Shown here in pieces: positions 17,948 through 25,837 of a stretch of DNA of 64,000 nucleotides; position 1 is the stretch's first letter; every line of letters starts with the position of its first letter. Made by a program: the position numbers and the translations under genes. Source of the stretch: Microbacterium dextranolyticum (GTDB lineage: Bacteria > Actinomycetota > Actinomycetes > Actinomycetales > Microbacteriaceae); NCBI RefSeq assembly GCF_016907295.1, contig NZ_JAFBBR010000001.1:1302001-1366000 (forward strand), read 5' to 3'. A model generated the notes under the pieces. It made no database searches and was not told the origin of the DNA. It worked only from the letters and a program-made list of their open reading frames with translations.

Positions 17948-18730
17948 GTGTACGCGACGGAGCGGCAGCAGCTCATTCAGCACCTCGTCACGGCAGAGGG
18001 CCGTGTCGCGGTCGTCGATCTCGCGCGCCGATTCGGCGTCACCACCGAGACGGTGCGCCGCGACCTCGACCAGCTCGAAGGCCTCGGCACGATCCGACGG
18101 GTCCATGGGGGTGCGGTTCCCCGCACGCGTGCCAGCACGGCCGAGCTCTCGCTCGCCGAGCGAACCGGTCGTGCCGGCGACGCCAAGCTCGCCATCGCGG
18201 AACGCGCGCTTCGGGCGATCCCGGTCGACTTCGAAGGCTCCGTCTATCTCGACGCCGGCACCACGACGGCGGCGATCGCCCATCTGCTGGCCCAGCGCCC
18301 CGTCGGCTTCCGCCCCCTCGAAGTGGTCACCCACTCGATGACCGTCGCGCATCTGCTTGCCGGCGCTCCCGGGCTCAGCCTCACCGCGATCGGCGGGCGG
18401 GTGCGCGGACTCACCGCAGCCGCCGTCGGAGCCGACACCGTGCGCGCGGTCTCGCGTCTGCGGCCCGACATCGCCTTCATCGGCACCAATGGGCTGTCGA
18501 CGGCCTTCGGCCTGAGCACGCCCGACCCGGACGAGGCGGCCGTCAAGCGGGCCGTCATCGCCGCAGCGCGCCGCACGTTCGTCGTCGCCGATGCCGACAA
18601 GCTCGACGCCGAGCTTCTCGTGTCGTTCGGCGACCTGAGCGACATCGATGTCCTGGTCAGCGACGCGCCGCCCCACGGCGACCTCGCCGACGCCCTGAAC
18701 GACGCCGACGCGGAGGTCTGGATCGCATGA
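17948..18730 (+). CDS. fruR: DeoR-family repressor of fructose operon
   Basis: 260-residue DeoR/GlpR regulator. The N-terminal helix-turn-helix includes VVDLARRFGVTTETVRRDL and the family RRVHGGA segment. The C-terminal domain is a sugar-phosphate sensor with YLDAGTTTAAIA and ADKLDAELL. GTG start with AAGGAGGAA ten bases upstream. It overlaps fruK by ATGA and heads the operon, so it likely senses fructose 1-phosphate and autoregulates. The symbol follows context, not identity to a characterised protein. Confidence 0.92.
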   Translation: MYATERQQLIQHLVTAEGRVAVVDLARRFGVTTETVRRDLDQLEGLGTIRRVHGGAVPRTRASTAELSLAERTGRAGDAKLAIAERALRAIPVDFEGSVYLDAGTTTAAIAHLLAQRPVGFRPLEVVTHSMTVAHLLAGAPGLSLTAIGGRVRGLTAAAVGADTVRAVSRLRPDIAFIGTNGLSTAFGLSTPDPDEAAVKRAVIAAARRTFVVADADKLDAELLVSFGDLSDIDVLVSDAPPHGDLADALNDADAEVWIA

Positions 18731-19680
18731 TCGTCACATTCACCGCCAACCCTTCCCTCGACCGTGCGGTCGCCCTGCTCGAGCCGTTGCGCCCGGGCGA
18801 GGTGCAGACAGCCGGCTCGGTCCGCGAGGACGCCGGGGGCAAGGGCATCAATGTCACCCGCGTGATCCGCGCCGCCGGCGCCGACAGTCTGGCGGTGCTG
18901 CCCCTCGACGAGGGCGACCCCTTCGGGGCGGTCCTGCGCGCGACGCACGTCCCGGTCGTCGCCGTTCCGGTGCCCGGAGCCGCCCGGGCCAACATCACGC
19001 TCACCGACGGCGACGGTGTGACGACGAAGGTGAACCTGCCCGGGGTTCCGCGAACCGCCGCCGACGGCGCGGCGCTGATCGACGCGGTCGTCGCCGCGTC
19101 GGCCGCCGCGCGCTGGCTCGTCCTCGCGGGCTCGCTGCCGCCGGGCCTGCCCGACAGCTTCTATGTCGACGTCATCGAGGCCGTCCGTGCGACGCCCGAT
19201 GCCCCGCGCATCGCGGTGGACACCTCCGGGGCCGCTCTGCGTGAGGTCGTCGCCCACGGAGCCCCCGACCTCATCAAGCCGAACGACGAAGAACTCGCAG
19301 AGCTCGCCGGCGTCACCCTCGACCCCGACGTGCCCCTCGCCGCGGCGGTCGCCGTCGTCGCCGCCGGCCTCGTGCCCAGCCGCGTCGGCGCCGCCTTCGT
19401 GACGCTCGGCGGAGATGGTGCCGTGCTCGTCACCGCCGACGGCGCATGGCAGGGAACACCGCCGCCGACCCGGGTGCGCAGCACCGTCGGCGCGGGCGAC
19501 AGCTCGCTGGCCGGTTTCCTGCTGGCCGAATCCTCGGGCGCGGAACCCGGCGAATGCCTGCGCAACGGCATCCGCTACGGCTCCGCCGCCGCCTCGCTTC
19601 CGGGTACACAGGCACCCGGCCCCGCAGACCTCCTCCCCGGCGACGTGCCGGTGAGGTCGATCCCACGCAACGAAGCCTGA
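18727..19680 (+). CDS. fruK: 1-phosphofructokinase
   Basis: 317-residue PfkB-family kinase that phosphorylates fructose 1-phosphate to fructose 1,6-bisphosphate. It begins with ITVTFTANPSLDR-like MIVTFTANPSLDR, has the N-terminal PfkB motif DAGGKGINVTRV and the ATP/catalytic motif STVGAGDSSLAGFL. Translationally coupled to fruR (ATGA) and followed after 27 bases by the fructose EII gene, which supplies its substrate. Confidence 0.95.
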   Translation: MIVTFTANPSLDRAVALLEPLRPGEVQTAGSVREDAGGKGINVTRVIRAAGADSLAVLPLDEGDPFGAVLRATHVPVVAVPVPGAARANITLTDGDGVTTKVNLPGVPRTAADGAALIDAVVAASAAARWLVLAGSLPPGLPDSFYVDVIEAVRATPDAPRIAVDTSGAALREVVAHGAPDLIKPNDEELAELAGVTLDPDVPLAAAVAVVAAGLVPSRVGAAFVTLGGDGAVLVTADGAWQGTPPPTRVRSTVGAGDSSLAGFLLAESSGAEPGECLRNGIRYGSAAASLPGTQAPGPADLLPGDVPVRSIPRNEA

Positions 19681-19707
19681 ATCCGATACCGACCACTGGA
19701 GGTCACC

Positions 19708-21741
19708 GTGTCCGACATCATCACGCCGGCGCTCGTCAGCCTTGACGAACCGCTCGGCACCGACAAGCGGGCGGTCATCGACGCCCTCGCCGCGCGTGTC
19801 GCCCAGACCGGTCGCGCGAGCGACGCGGCGGGCCTCGCTGCGGATGCCTGGAAGCGGGAGCAGACCGATGAGACCGGCCTTCCCGGTGGCATCGCGATCC
19901 CGCACGCCAAGAGCGCGGCCGTCCGCGAGGCGACGCTCGCCTTCGCACGGCTGAAGCCGGGCGTCGACTTCGGCGCCCCCGACGGACCCGCCGACCTCGT
20001 CTTCCTGATCGCGGCCCCCGACACCGCCGCCGAGGAGCACCTCGCGGTGCTGTCGCGGCTCGCCCGCGCGTTCATGCGCGAGGAGTTCACGAACGGGCTG
20101 CGCTCGGCCGCGACGGCGGACGACATCGTCGCCCTCGTCCACGCCGCCGTCAGTGACGCGCCCGCCGCGCCCGCGGCGGCGGCGCCGGCGCCCGTAGCGG
20201 TCGACACCGCTCTCGTCGTCGACGGCCGCCCCGCGCGCATCGTCGCGGTGACCGCCTGCGCCACCGGCATCGCGCACACCTTCATGGCGGCCGATGCCCT
20301 GACCGCGGCGGGCCAGAAAGCCGGCGTCGACCTCATCGTCGAGCCCCAGGGCTCGTCGGGCTACAAGGCGCTCCCGCAGCAGGTCATCGACGATGCCGAC
20401 GCCGTGATCTTCGCCGTCGACGTCGATGTCCGCGACCAGCAGCGGTTCGCCGGAAAGCCGGTCGTGCGCGTTCCCGTCAAGAAGGGCATCGAGCAGCCCG
20501 CCGAGCTCATCGACGAGGCCGTCGCCGCCGTCGGCAACACCTTGGCCCCCCGCGTGAGCGGCAACGTCGATGCGAGCGCGTCCCGCTCGGAGGCGGGCGG
20601 CGGATCGGTCGGCAGTGCCGTCAAGCGTTCGCTGCTCACCGGTGTCAGCTACATGATCCCGTTCGTCGCCGGTGGCGGTCTGCTCATCGCCCTCGGCTTC
20701 CTCCTCGGCGGGTACGAGATCGCCTTCAACGCCGACAAGATCCTCGGCGCGTCGACGATCTGGAACCTCGGCGACACCTCGCTGATCGTGTACCTCGGTG
20801 CGGTGCTGTTCAAGATCGGTGCGCTGTCGTTCGGCTTCCTCGTGCCGGCCCTCGCCGGATACATCGCCTACGGTCTCGCCGATCGCCCCGGTATCGCACC
20901 GGGCTTCGTGGCCGGTGCGGTGGCATCCTTCATGGGCGCCGGCTTCCTCGGCGGTATCGTCGGCGGTCTGCTCGCCGGTCTCGCCGCGTGGTGGCTGAAC
21001 AGCCTCGATGTTCCCCGCTGGCTGCGCGGTCTCATGCCGGTCGTGATCATTCCGCTGCTCGGGTCGATCGTCGCCTCGGGCCTCATGATCCTCGTTCTCG
21101 GCGGCCCGATCGCGTGGCTGACGCAGGCGCTGAACACGTGGCTGGGCGGTCTCACCGGCGCCGGCGTCATCCTGCTCGGCATCATCCTCGGCCTCATGAT
21201 GTGCTTCGACCTCGGTGGCCCGGTCAACAAGGTCGCCTACGCGTTCGCCACCGCGAACCTCGCTGCCGGCATCGCCGGTGACGTGCGCTACCTGCAGATC
21301 ATGGCCGCGGTCATGGCTGCCGGTATGGTGCCGCCGCTCGCGATGGCTCTCGCCTCGACGGTGATCGGTCGCAGCCTGTTCACAGAGCCCGAGCGCGAGA
21401 ACGGCAAGGCCGCGTGGCTGCTGGGCGCCGCGTTCATCTCCGAGGGCGCGATCCCGTTCGCCGCTGCCGACATCTTCCGCGTCATCCCCGCGATGATGCT
21501 CGGCGGTGCCGTCACGGGTGCGCTGTCGATGGCCTTCGCCGTCACGAGCAAGGCGCCCCACGGCGGCGTGTTCGTCTTCTTCGCGATCGACAACTTCTGG
21601 CTGTGGCTCGTCGCCATCGCGGCGGGGACGATCATCTCGGCGTTCTCGGTCGTCGCGCTGAAGAAGTTCGCTCACCGGCGCCCCACCGAGGCCGTTTCGT
21701 CCGGCGCGGCGGGTGTATCGTCCGCTGCCGTCAGCGCTTAG
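19708..21741 (+). CDS. fruA: PTS fructose-specific enzyme IIABC
   Basis: 677-residue three-domain transporter that imports fructose and phosphorylates it at C1. EIIA domain (about 1-150) has phosphorylatable His66 in IPHAKS. EIIB (about 170-265) has Cys184 in VTACATGIAHTFMA. EIIC (about 305-655) has eight or more membrane helices, GVSYMIPFVAGGGL, and the substrate-site region FISEGAIPFAAAD. Ala/Pro-rich linkers join the domains. GTG start with TGGAGG nine bases upstream. Followed by ptsH. Confidence 0.96.
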   Translation: MSDIITPALVSLDEPLGTDKRAVIDALAARVAQTGRASDAAGLAADAWKREQTDETGLPGGIAIPHAKSAAVREATLAFARLKPGVDFGAPDGPADLVFLIAAPDTAAEEHLAVLSRLARAFMREEFTNGLRSAATADDIVALVHAAVSDAPAAPAAAAPAPVAVDTALVVDGRPARIVAVTACATGIAHTFMAADALTAAGQKAGVDLIVEPQGSSGYKALPQQVIDDADAVIFAVDVDVRDQQRFAGKPVVRVPVKKGIEQPAELIDEAVAAVGNTLAPRVSGNVDASASRSEAGGGSVGSAVKRSLLTGVSYMIPFVAGGGLLIALGFLLGGYEIAFNADKILGASTIWNLGDTSLIVYLGAVLFKIGALSFGFLVPALAGYIAYGLADRPGIAPGFVAGAVASFMGAGFLGGIVGGLLAGLAAWWLNSLDVPRWLRGLMPVVIIPLLGSIVASGLMILVLGGPIAWLTQALNTWLGGLTGAGVILLGIILGLMMCFDLGGPVNKVAYAFATANLAAGIAGDVRYLQIMAAVMAAGMVPPLAMALASTVIGRSLFTEPERENGKAAWLLGAAFISEGAIPFAAADIFRVIPAMMLGGAVTGALSMAFAVTSKAPHGGVFVFFAIDNFWLWLVAIAAGTIISAFSVVALKKFAHRRPTEAVSSGAAGVSSAAVSA

Positions 21742-21778
21742 TCTCGAACTCGACCATTCACGAATCCAGGAGGATCTC

Positions 21779-22045
21779 ATGGCAGAACGTCAGGCCACCG
21801 TCGCGAGCAGCTCCGGGCTGCACGCTCGTCCCGCGAAGCTGTTCGTGCAGGCCGTGCAGCAGACCGGCGTGCCCGTCACGATCTCGGTGGAGGGCGGTCC
21901 CGACCTGAACGCGGGCAGCATCCTCACCCTGATGGGCCTCGGCGCCACGCAGGGCACGGTCGTCACGCTCAAGGCCGAGGGCGAGGGTGCGGATGCCGCT
22001 CTCGACTCCCTCGTCGAGTTCCTCGAGACGGACCACGACGCCTGA
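21779..22045 (+). CDS. ptsH: Phosphocarrier protein HPr
   Basis: 88-residue HPr. The phosphorylated His15 is in SSGLHARPA and the regulatory-type serine is Ser47 in NAGSILTLMGL. It relays phosphate from enzyme I to the EIIA domain of the preceding gene. Start ATG at 21779 is preceded by AGGAGG; the fruA stop lies 38 bases upstream. No ptsI (enzyme I) gene is in the window. A long perfect hairpin ends the operon. Confidence 0.95.
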   Translation: MAERQATVASSSGLHARPAKLFVQAVQQTGVPVTISVEGGPDLNAGSILTLMGLGATQGTVVTLKAEGEGADAALDSLVEFLETDHDA

Positions 22046-22060
22046 GGCGAATCCTCGCCG

Positions 22061-22111
22061 AACGACGGATGCCGCGCACGCCCCGTGAGGGGGTGCGCGG
22101 CATCCGTCGTT
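22061..22111 (+). terminator. Terminator of the fructose operon
   Basis: Perfect 19-bp stem AACGACGGATGCCGCGCAC and its complement around a 13-base loop, 15 bases after ptsH and upstream of the stop of the convergent gene; likely bidirectional. Confidence 0.88.
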
Positions 22112-22149
22112 CGCGGTGTGTGCGTCGCCGTCCTTCCCGTGGCGTCCGC

Positions 22150-22782
22150 TCAGACCTCGACGGACTCGCCCGGCTCGAGCGCGACGAACTCGCCGCCGTT
22201 CTGCTCGGTCGCCCAGGCGAGACGCGCCCGGTGCATGTCGAGGCCGATCCGCGAGAGGGTCATGTCGTGCGTGGCGAACGCGCGGTGCGGTTTCGCGGCC
22301 AGCACGAAGTCCATCGCCTCGCCGATCTTCAGCCAGGGGGCCCCGACGGGAGCCGCGAGAAGGCGGATATCGGTGTGGCGCGGCAGCTGGTACGAGTCGC
22401 CCGGGTAGTAGAACACGTCGTTGACCAGCACTCCGACGTTCTCGACCACCGGGATCGACTCGTGGATGACGTTGTGCGTTCCGCCGTGGAAGGTCACGGT
22501 GAACGGGCCCGCGGTCACGGTGTCGCCGGGCGAGACGACGATGACGTCCGCGCCGGCCGCGGCGACGCCCGCCGTGGCGTAGACGGGCACGTCCCGTGCG
22601 GCGGCCCGCAGACGCGTCAGGTGCTCCGGCGTCCAGTGGTCGCCGTGCTCGTGGGTGATGACGACGGCGACCAGGCCGTGCAGGTCATCGAGGGGGAGGG
22701 TGAACCCGCCCGGGTCGATGATCATCGTGCGGCCCTCGAGTTCCAGCCGCAGGCAGGCGTGCTCGTGCTTCGTGATGCGCAT
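22150..22782 (-). CDS. MBL-fold metallohydrolase (UlaG-like)
   Basis: 210-residue metallo-beta-lactamase-fold protein. The metal-binding motif is THEHGDHW, with further ligands in FHGGTHNVI and DVFYYPGDSY. The small single-domain form resembles UlaG-type Zn/Mn hydrolases found widely in actinobacteria, mostly of unknown substrate. Start ATG at 22782 chosen (MRITKHEHACLR); the frame is open farther upstream only with a TTG. Convergent with the fructose operon. Confidence 0.85.
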   Translation of the reverse strand: MRITKHEHACLRLELEGRTMIIDPGGFTLPLDDLHGLVAVVITHEHGDHWTPEHLTRLRAAARDVPVYATAGVAAAGADVIVVSPGDTVTAGPFTVTFHGGTHNVIHESIPVVENVGVLVNDVFYYPGDSYQLPRHTDIRLLAAPVGAPWLKIGEAMDFVLAAKPHRAFATHDMTLSRIGLDMHRARLAWATEQNGGEFVALEPGESVEV

Positions 22783-22843
22783 GGGGAAAGTCAACGCCGG
22801 GCGGGTGCGCGAGGCAAGCCGCAAACCCGTTCCGGGCTCGATT

Positions 22844-22872
22844 TTGCGTGGGGCGATTCGTCATGGCATAAT
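22844..22872 (+). promoter_or_regulatory. Promoter of tRNA-Glu
   Basis: TTGCGT (22844-22849), 17-base spacer, CATAAT (22867-22872), 29 bases before the tRNA. A good match for a housekeeping promoter in an otherwise GC-rich gap. Confidence 0.65.
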
Positions 22873-22901
22873 CGAACGGTTGCTTACGCAGCGAAAAGTA
22901 C

Positions 22902-22977
22902 GGCCCCATCGTATAGCGGCCTAGTACGCCGCCCTCTCACGGCGGTAACGCGGGTTCGAATCCCGCTGGGGTCACCA
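22902..22977 (+). tRNA. tRNA-Glu (anticodon CTC)
   Basis: Acceptor GGCCCCA pairs with TGGGGTC (one G-T wobble). Anticodon stem GCCGC/GCGGT-type with loop CTCTCAC giving anticodon CTC; T-arm GGGTTCGAATCCC; CCA is encoded. Its 3' 46 bases are repeated exactly at 36110-36155, marking it as the integration target of the adjacent element. The 5' part is only present here, so this copy is the working gene. Confidence 0.96.
22932..22977 (+). repeat. attL: 46-bp direct repeat, 3' end of tRNA-Glu
   Basis: Starts CCCTCTCACGG and ends GGGGTCACCA; identical base for base to 36110-36155. It spans the anticodon loop through the CCA end, a normal core region for tyrosine integrases using tRNA genes. Confidence 0.93.
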
Positions 22978-22981
22978 ACAA

Positions 22982-23009
22982 GAAAACCCCCGGTCATCCG
23001 GGGGTTTTC
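22982..23009 (+). terminator. Element-encoded terminator behind tRNA-Glu
   Basis: GAAAACCCCCGG-TCAT-CCGGGGGTTTTC, a perfect 12-bp stem with a T tract. It lies inside the element and replaces the chromosomal terminator separated from the tRNA by integration. Confidence 0.88.
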
Positions 23010-23039
23010 GCATATCCGGCAGTGGGCCCTGGAACGGCG

Positions 23040-24167
23040 CTAAGCGGCTTTTGGCAACAGATTGGCAACATCCGATTTCATCGCTGCCTGGTCGAGCGCC
23101 GTGGCAACACCGTCGAGGTCGTCATCGAACAGGTCGGCGTACACATCGAGCGTCACGGCGGCCGAGGCGTGCCCGAGCATCCGCTGCACGGCCTTGACGT
23201 TCGCCCCGGCGCTGACCGCGAGTGACGCGGCGGTGTGCCGTAGCTCGTGGGGTGTCAGTCCTTTGAGGCCGATTGCGGTTGCGGCGGTGTCGAACCAACC
23301 GACGCGGTAGACGTGGTTGCGGAGCCAGGTGCCGGTGCGGATGCCGTAGAACACGGGAGCGTCGGTGTCGCGTCCGGCGATCTGTGCGCGGAGCAGGCGG
23401 ACGAGGAACGCAGGGATCGGGATGCTCCGGTGCTCGTAGTCCTTCGGTGGCTCGATGCGCTGGTACCCCTTGTCGGCGACGACGGTCTGCGCAACGGTCA
23501 GCCGAGGGTGTTTCGCGTCGAGGTCGAGGTCGCAGATTCGCAGCCCGGAGAGTTCGCCCCAGCGCAGGCCGCAGTACGCGAGGGTGAGCACGACGAGGCC
23601 GTATCCGTAGTCTCGACCGTCTTTCATCTCGTCAATGGCCTGGGCGAGCGCCGCGACCTGATCGTGCGAGAGATACCGCTTGCGCGTCTTCGTCGGCTTG
23701 GGGAGTTTGAGGCGGGATGCGGGGTTCGATGGCAGGCGCTCGTCCTCGACCGCGAACCGTAGCGCTCCTGAAAGTACATTGACGATCTTCCGCACCGTTG
23801 CGGGAGCGCCTGGCAGTGCGGACGCCCACTCCTGTACTCGGAGCCGGGTGAGGTTGCCGATGGGAATGCTGCCGAGTTCGGGCGTGATGTGCTTGTCGAT
23901 GATGTTCTCGACCCGGCTGCGCGTGGTTGCCCGCAGATCGCCTCGGGCGGCGAGCCAAGTTTGGAGCCAGTCGGCGACGCTCACTTTCGCGAGCGAGGGA
24001 TCGAGGTAGCGACCTTGGGCGATGTTGACCTCGGTCGTTGCGAGGAACAGCTCAGCGGCCTTCTTCGTCGTAAAGCCGCGCTTCTGGGTCTGCTTCTTGT
24101 CGGGTCGGCGATAGAGGGCACGGTAACGACGACCTTTCGTCGTCTCGTACGCCTCGATGCTTCCCAT
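23040..24167 (-). CDS. int: Tyrosine-type site-specific integrase
   Basis: 375-residue phage-type integrase that recombines the element with the tRNA-Glu site. An N-terminal arm-binding AP2-like part (SIEAYETTKGRRYRALYRRP), a SAM-like core-binding domain (about 62-145) and a catalytic domain follow. The catalytic residues are complete: Arg202 (GLRWGEL), Lys242, His307 and Arg310 (HELRHTAAS), His333 (LGHASA), and nucleophile Tyr343 (LDVYADLF). It ends 63 bases from the tRNA end, the usual position. Its 3' end contains repeated TGGCAAC words that may be its own arm sites. Confidence 0.96.
   Translation of the reverse strand: MGSIEAYETTKGRRYRALYRRPDKKQTQKRGFTTKKAAELFLATTEVNIAQGRYLDPSLAKVSVADWLQTWLAARGDLRATTRSRVENIIDKHITPELGSIPIGNLTRLRVQEWASALPGAPATVRKIVNVLSGALRFAVEDERLPSNPASRLKLPKPTKTRKRYLSHDQVAALAQAIDEMKDGRDYGYGLVVLTLAYCGLRWGELSGLRICDLDLDAKHPRLTVAQTVVADKGYQRIEPPKDYEHRSIPIPAFLVRLLRAQIAGRDTDAPVFYGIRTGTWLRNHVYRVGWFDTAATAIGLKGLTPHELRHTAASLAVSAGANVKAVQRMLGHASAAVTLDVYADLFDDDLDGVATALDQAAMKSDVANLLPKAA
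23052..23069 (+). repeat. Arm-type direct repeats, left end of element
   Basis: TGGCAAC at 23052-23058 and 23063-23069, an 11-base period, within the 3' end of int; another copy at 23102-23108. The same pair with the same period is found at 35988-36005 near the right end. Confidence 0.55.
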
Positions 24168-24178
24168 GACTCTGTCGC

Positions 24179-24391
24179 CTACTTCTCCAGCCCGGCGAGG
24201 CGCTGCACGTCAATGCGACGGTAGACACGCTTGTGCGGTGTGAGCCGAACCGGTTCCACCGGAGCCTCCCCTGCGAGGGCGAGAGTGCGCAGCGTCGTGC
24301 GGTGGATGCCGAGCAGTGCGGCGGTTTCTTCCTCGGAGTAGAACAGCGGGGCACGCGGGCGCTCGTCTGTGGGTGCGGTGCTTTGACGCAT
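24179..24391 (-). CDS. Excisionase-like HTH protein
   Basis: 70-residue protein with a MerR/excisionase-type winged helix-turn-helix: SEEETAALLGIHRTTLRTLA, followed by VRLTPHKRVYRRIDVQRLAG. Such proteins act as recombination directionality factors or helix-turn-helix regulators next to integrases. GGAGGA precedes the ATG. It lies eleven bases upstream of int in the same direction, so the two are likely co-transcribed from a promoter that carries a dyad shared with the relaxase gene. Confidence 0.85.
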   Translation of the reverse strand: MRQSTAPTDERPRAPLFYSEEETAALLGIHRTTLRTLALAGEAPVEPVRLTPHKRVYRRIDVQRLAGLEK

Positions 24392-24411
24392 CGTGTCCTC
24401 CGATCTAGCTC

Positions 24412-24432
24412 AGATGATAGCTGCCATCGCAG
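24412..24432. promoter_or_regulatory. Operator-like dyad upstream of xis-int
   Basis: AGATGATAGCTGCCATCGCAG resembles 29315-29335 at 17 of 21 positions. On the minus strand a GATACT -10-like hexamer lies just upstream and xis starts 21 bases downstream, so a bound protein would cover the transcription start. Dyad pattern GATGAY-NGCT-GYCATC. Confidence 0.5.
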
Positions 24433-24511
24433 CGAGTATCTTAGATTAGATCACAACACGCCGATAACAGCAAGTGTTTTAGTTGCTCGTCTTGCTCGCT
24501 AGAATCGGAAC

Positions 24512-25216
24512 ATGCACGCCCCCTCCGGTTATCGCCCCGGCGACCAGTCCTATGACGGACTGCTCGTGCAGGACGATCTGCCAGACGGGTGGCATTTGCC
24601 TGACCGCTTTCCGGGGGAGCGCACCGAGGATGCGAGCGCGTTTCTGGATGAAGCGCTTGGCTATAACGATCAGGTCGTGACTGCGGAGGATCGGCAGGCG
24701 CAGCTCGACTCGGAGCAGAACGAGACGATCGACGGTCGTTGGCGTTACATCGAGCATTCGGCGACGGCGACGCGCGTGTTCATTCGGCTACAGCGTCAGC
24801 AGTTCGCGGTGCCGGAGGAAGTGAAGATCACGGGCGTTGTGTACCTTCCGTGGCGACCGGGCGATCCTATTTCCAGTCAAGACCTTCGCACGTTGCCGAC
24901 CGCTCGGATCGAGGCGGCGATCAATGAGCGACTGTTCGCCATGAAACGGACGGTGACGATCACGGGCGGAAAGATCGTGTTGCCGTCTGGTCGGAAGATC
25001 AGTGAGCGGGATCTGCTCAAGCCGCTCGGGAACCCGAAGCAGACGCCGGACTTCTACGAACTCGTCGCGCTCCAGTACGGCAAGCTCTCATCACAGGGCG
25101 ATGAGGCACCGGCGGTCACTATGGGGAAGATCAACGGTGTCGCTCACGCCACCGCGCAGGGCTGGCTCGTTCGCACTCGTGCGCGCGGGCTTCTGCCTCC
25201 CGGTCGCCGGGGATAG
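24512..25216 (+). CDS. Element protein with C-terminal HTH, unknown function
   Basis: 234 residues, the only plus-strand gene inside the element, divergent from xis-int. The N-terminal 180 residues are charged and match no family I recognise. The C-terminal 60 residues (FYELVALQYGKLSSQGDEAP, then NGVAHATAQGWLVRTRARGLLPP) look like the helix-turn-helix tail seen in many actinobacterial mobile-element proteins. It may be a regulator of the divergent promoter region, possibly binding the dyad at 24412-24432, but this is inference only. Confidence 0.7.
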   Translation: MHAPSGYRPGDQSYDGLLVQDDLPDGWHLPDRFPGERTEDASAFLDEALGYNDQVVTAEDRQAQLDSEQNETIDGRWRYIEHSATATRVFIRLQRQQFAVPEEVKITGVVYLPWRPGDPISSQDLRTLPTARIEAAINERLFAMKRTVTITGGKIVLPSGRKISERDLLKPLGNPKQTPDFYELVALQYGKLSSQGDEAPAVTMGKINGVAHATAQGWLVRTRARGLLPPGRRG

Positions 25217-25233
25217 CTCGCTGCGCTGGCCGA

Positions 25234-25557
25234 TTAGAGGTCTTTGAGTCGCTTCCGCCAGTATCCGGGGCGGCGTCTCTCGTGAGCGTACGCGACTACG
25301 ATGACCTCATCGTCTCGAACGAAGTAGATGATTCCGTAGGGGAACACGTCAGTGCCCTTGCGTCGAAGACGAGGGATGCGCTGGCGGCCACGATAGAGCG
25401 GTGCGGACTCTGGCCACTCCCTGATGAAGTCCACGCCGTTATCGAGGTCATCGCCCAGTCGGTCGCCCAACCCGGCTTCCTGATCGTCGTACCAGGCCAG
25501 GGCGTCGAGATACTCCTCGCGGGCGGCCGGATGCTCGCGCCAGGGTAGCGCGCTCAC
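25234..25557 (-). CDS. RelE/ParE-family toxin
   Basis: 107-residue toxin-fold protein. The opening HPAAREEYLDALAWYDDQ, the central IPRLRRKGTDVFPYGIIYFV and the C-terminal VVAYAHERRRPGYWRKRL are typical of ParE/RelE toxins that block translation or gyrase. Its ATG overlaps the antitoxin stop (ATGA), so production is coupled to the antitoxin. In an integrated element such a pair usually stabilises inheritance. RelE and ParE subtypes cannot be told apart here. Confidence 0.9.
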   Translation of the reverse strand: MSALPWREHPAAREEYLDALAWYDDQEAGLGDRLGDDLDNGVDFIREWPESAPLYRGRQRIPRLRRKGTDVFPYGIIYFVRDDEVIVVAYAHERRRPGYWRKRLKDL

Positions 25558-25799
25558 TTGCGGCGAGCCGCCAGCATTGCTCGGGCCATGCGCCGGGTCT
25601 CTTCGCCGTCAACAAGTTCGACCTTGCCGGTCAGAATCTCATCCACTCGAAGGTCGATCTCTTCATCCCAAGCGGCATCGACTTCTGCCTGCTCCGTGTC
25701 ACTGATCTGCTGGAGCGCGAGCGCAGCAATCTCGCGCTCATCGGCAGAGAGGGTTCGACCCTCTGCGATGTAGTCTGCGAGCTTCGGCGTCATGCCCAA
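25554..25799 (-). CDS. Antitoxin, putative addiction-module component
   Basis: 81-residue, acidic, helical protein (LADYIAEGRTLSADEREIAALAL; INLRVDEI-like IDLRVDEILTGKVELVDGEE) of the addiction-module component family that pairs with RelE/ParE toxins. The ending LVDGEETRRMARAM is the usual toxin-binding tail. Located upstream of and overlapping the toxin gene, the normal order. No separate DNA-binding domain is evident. Confidence 0.87.
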   Translation of the reverse strand: MGMTPKLADYIAEGRTLSADEREIAALALQQISDTEQAEVDAAWDEEIDLRVDEILTGKVELVDGEETRRMARAMLAARRK

Positions 25800-25837
25800 A
25801 GTCTACCGCTGAGGTCTGACATTCAGGGGAAATCTCG

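Noticed and set aside
18244..21780. A 1178-codon open frame on the minus strand across the fructose operon
   Set aside because: It is antisense to fruR, fruK and fruA, which have full family motifs; the product is Arg/Asp/His-rich without any domain, as expected for a mirror frame in high-GC DNA.
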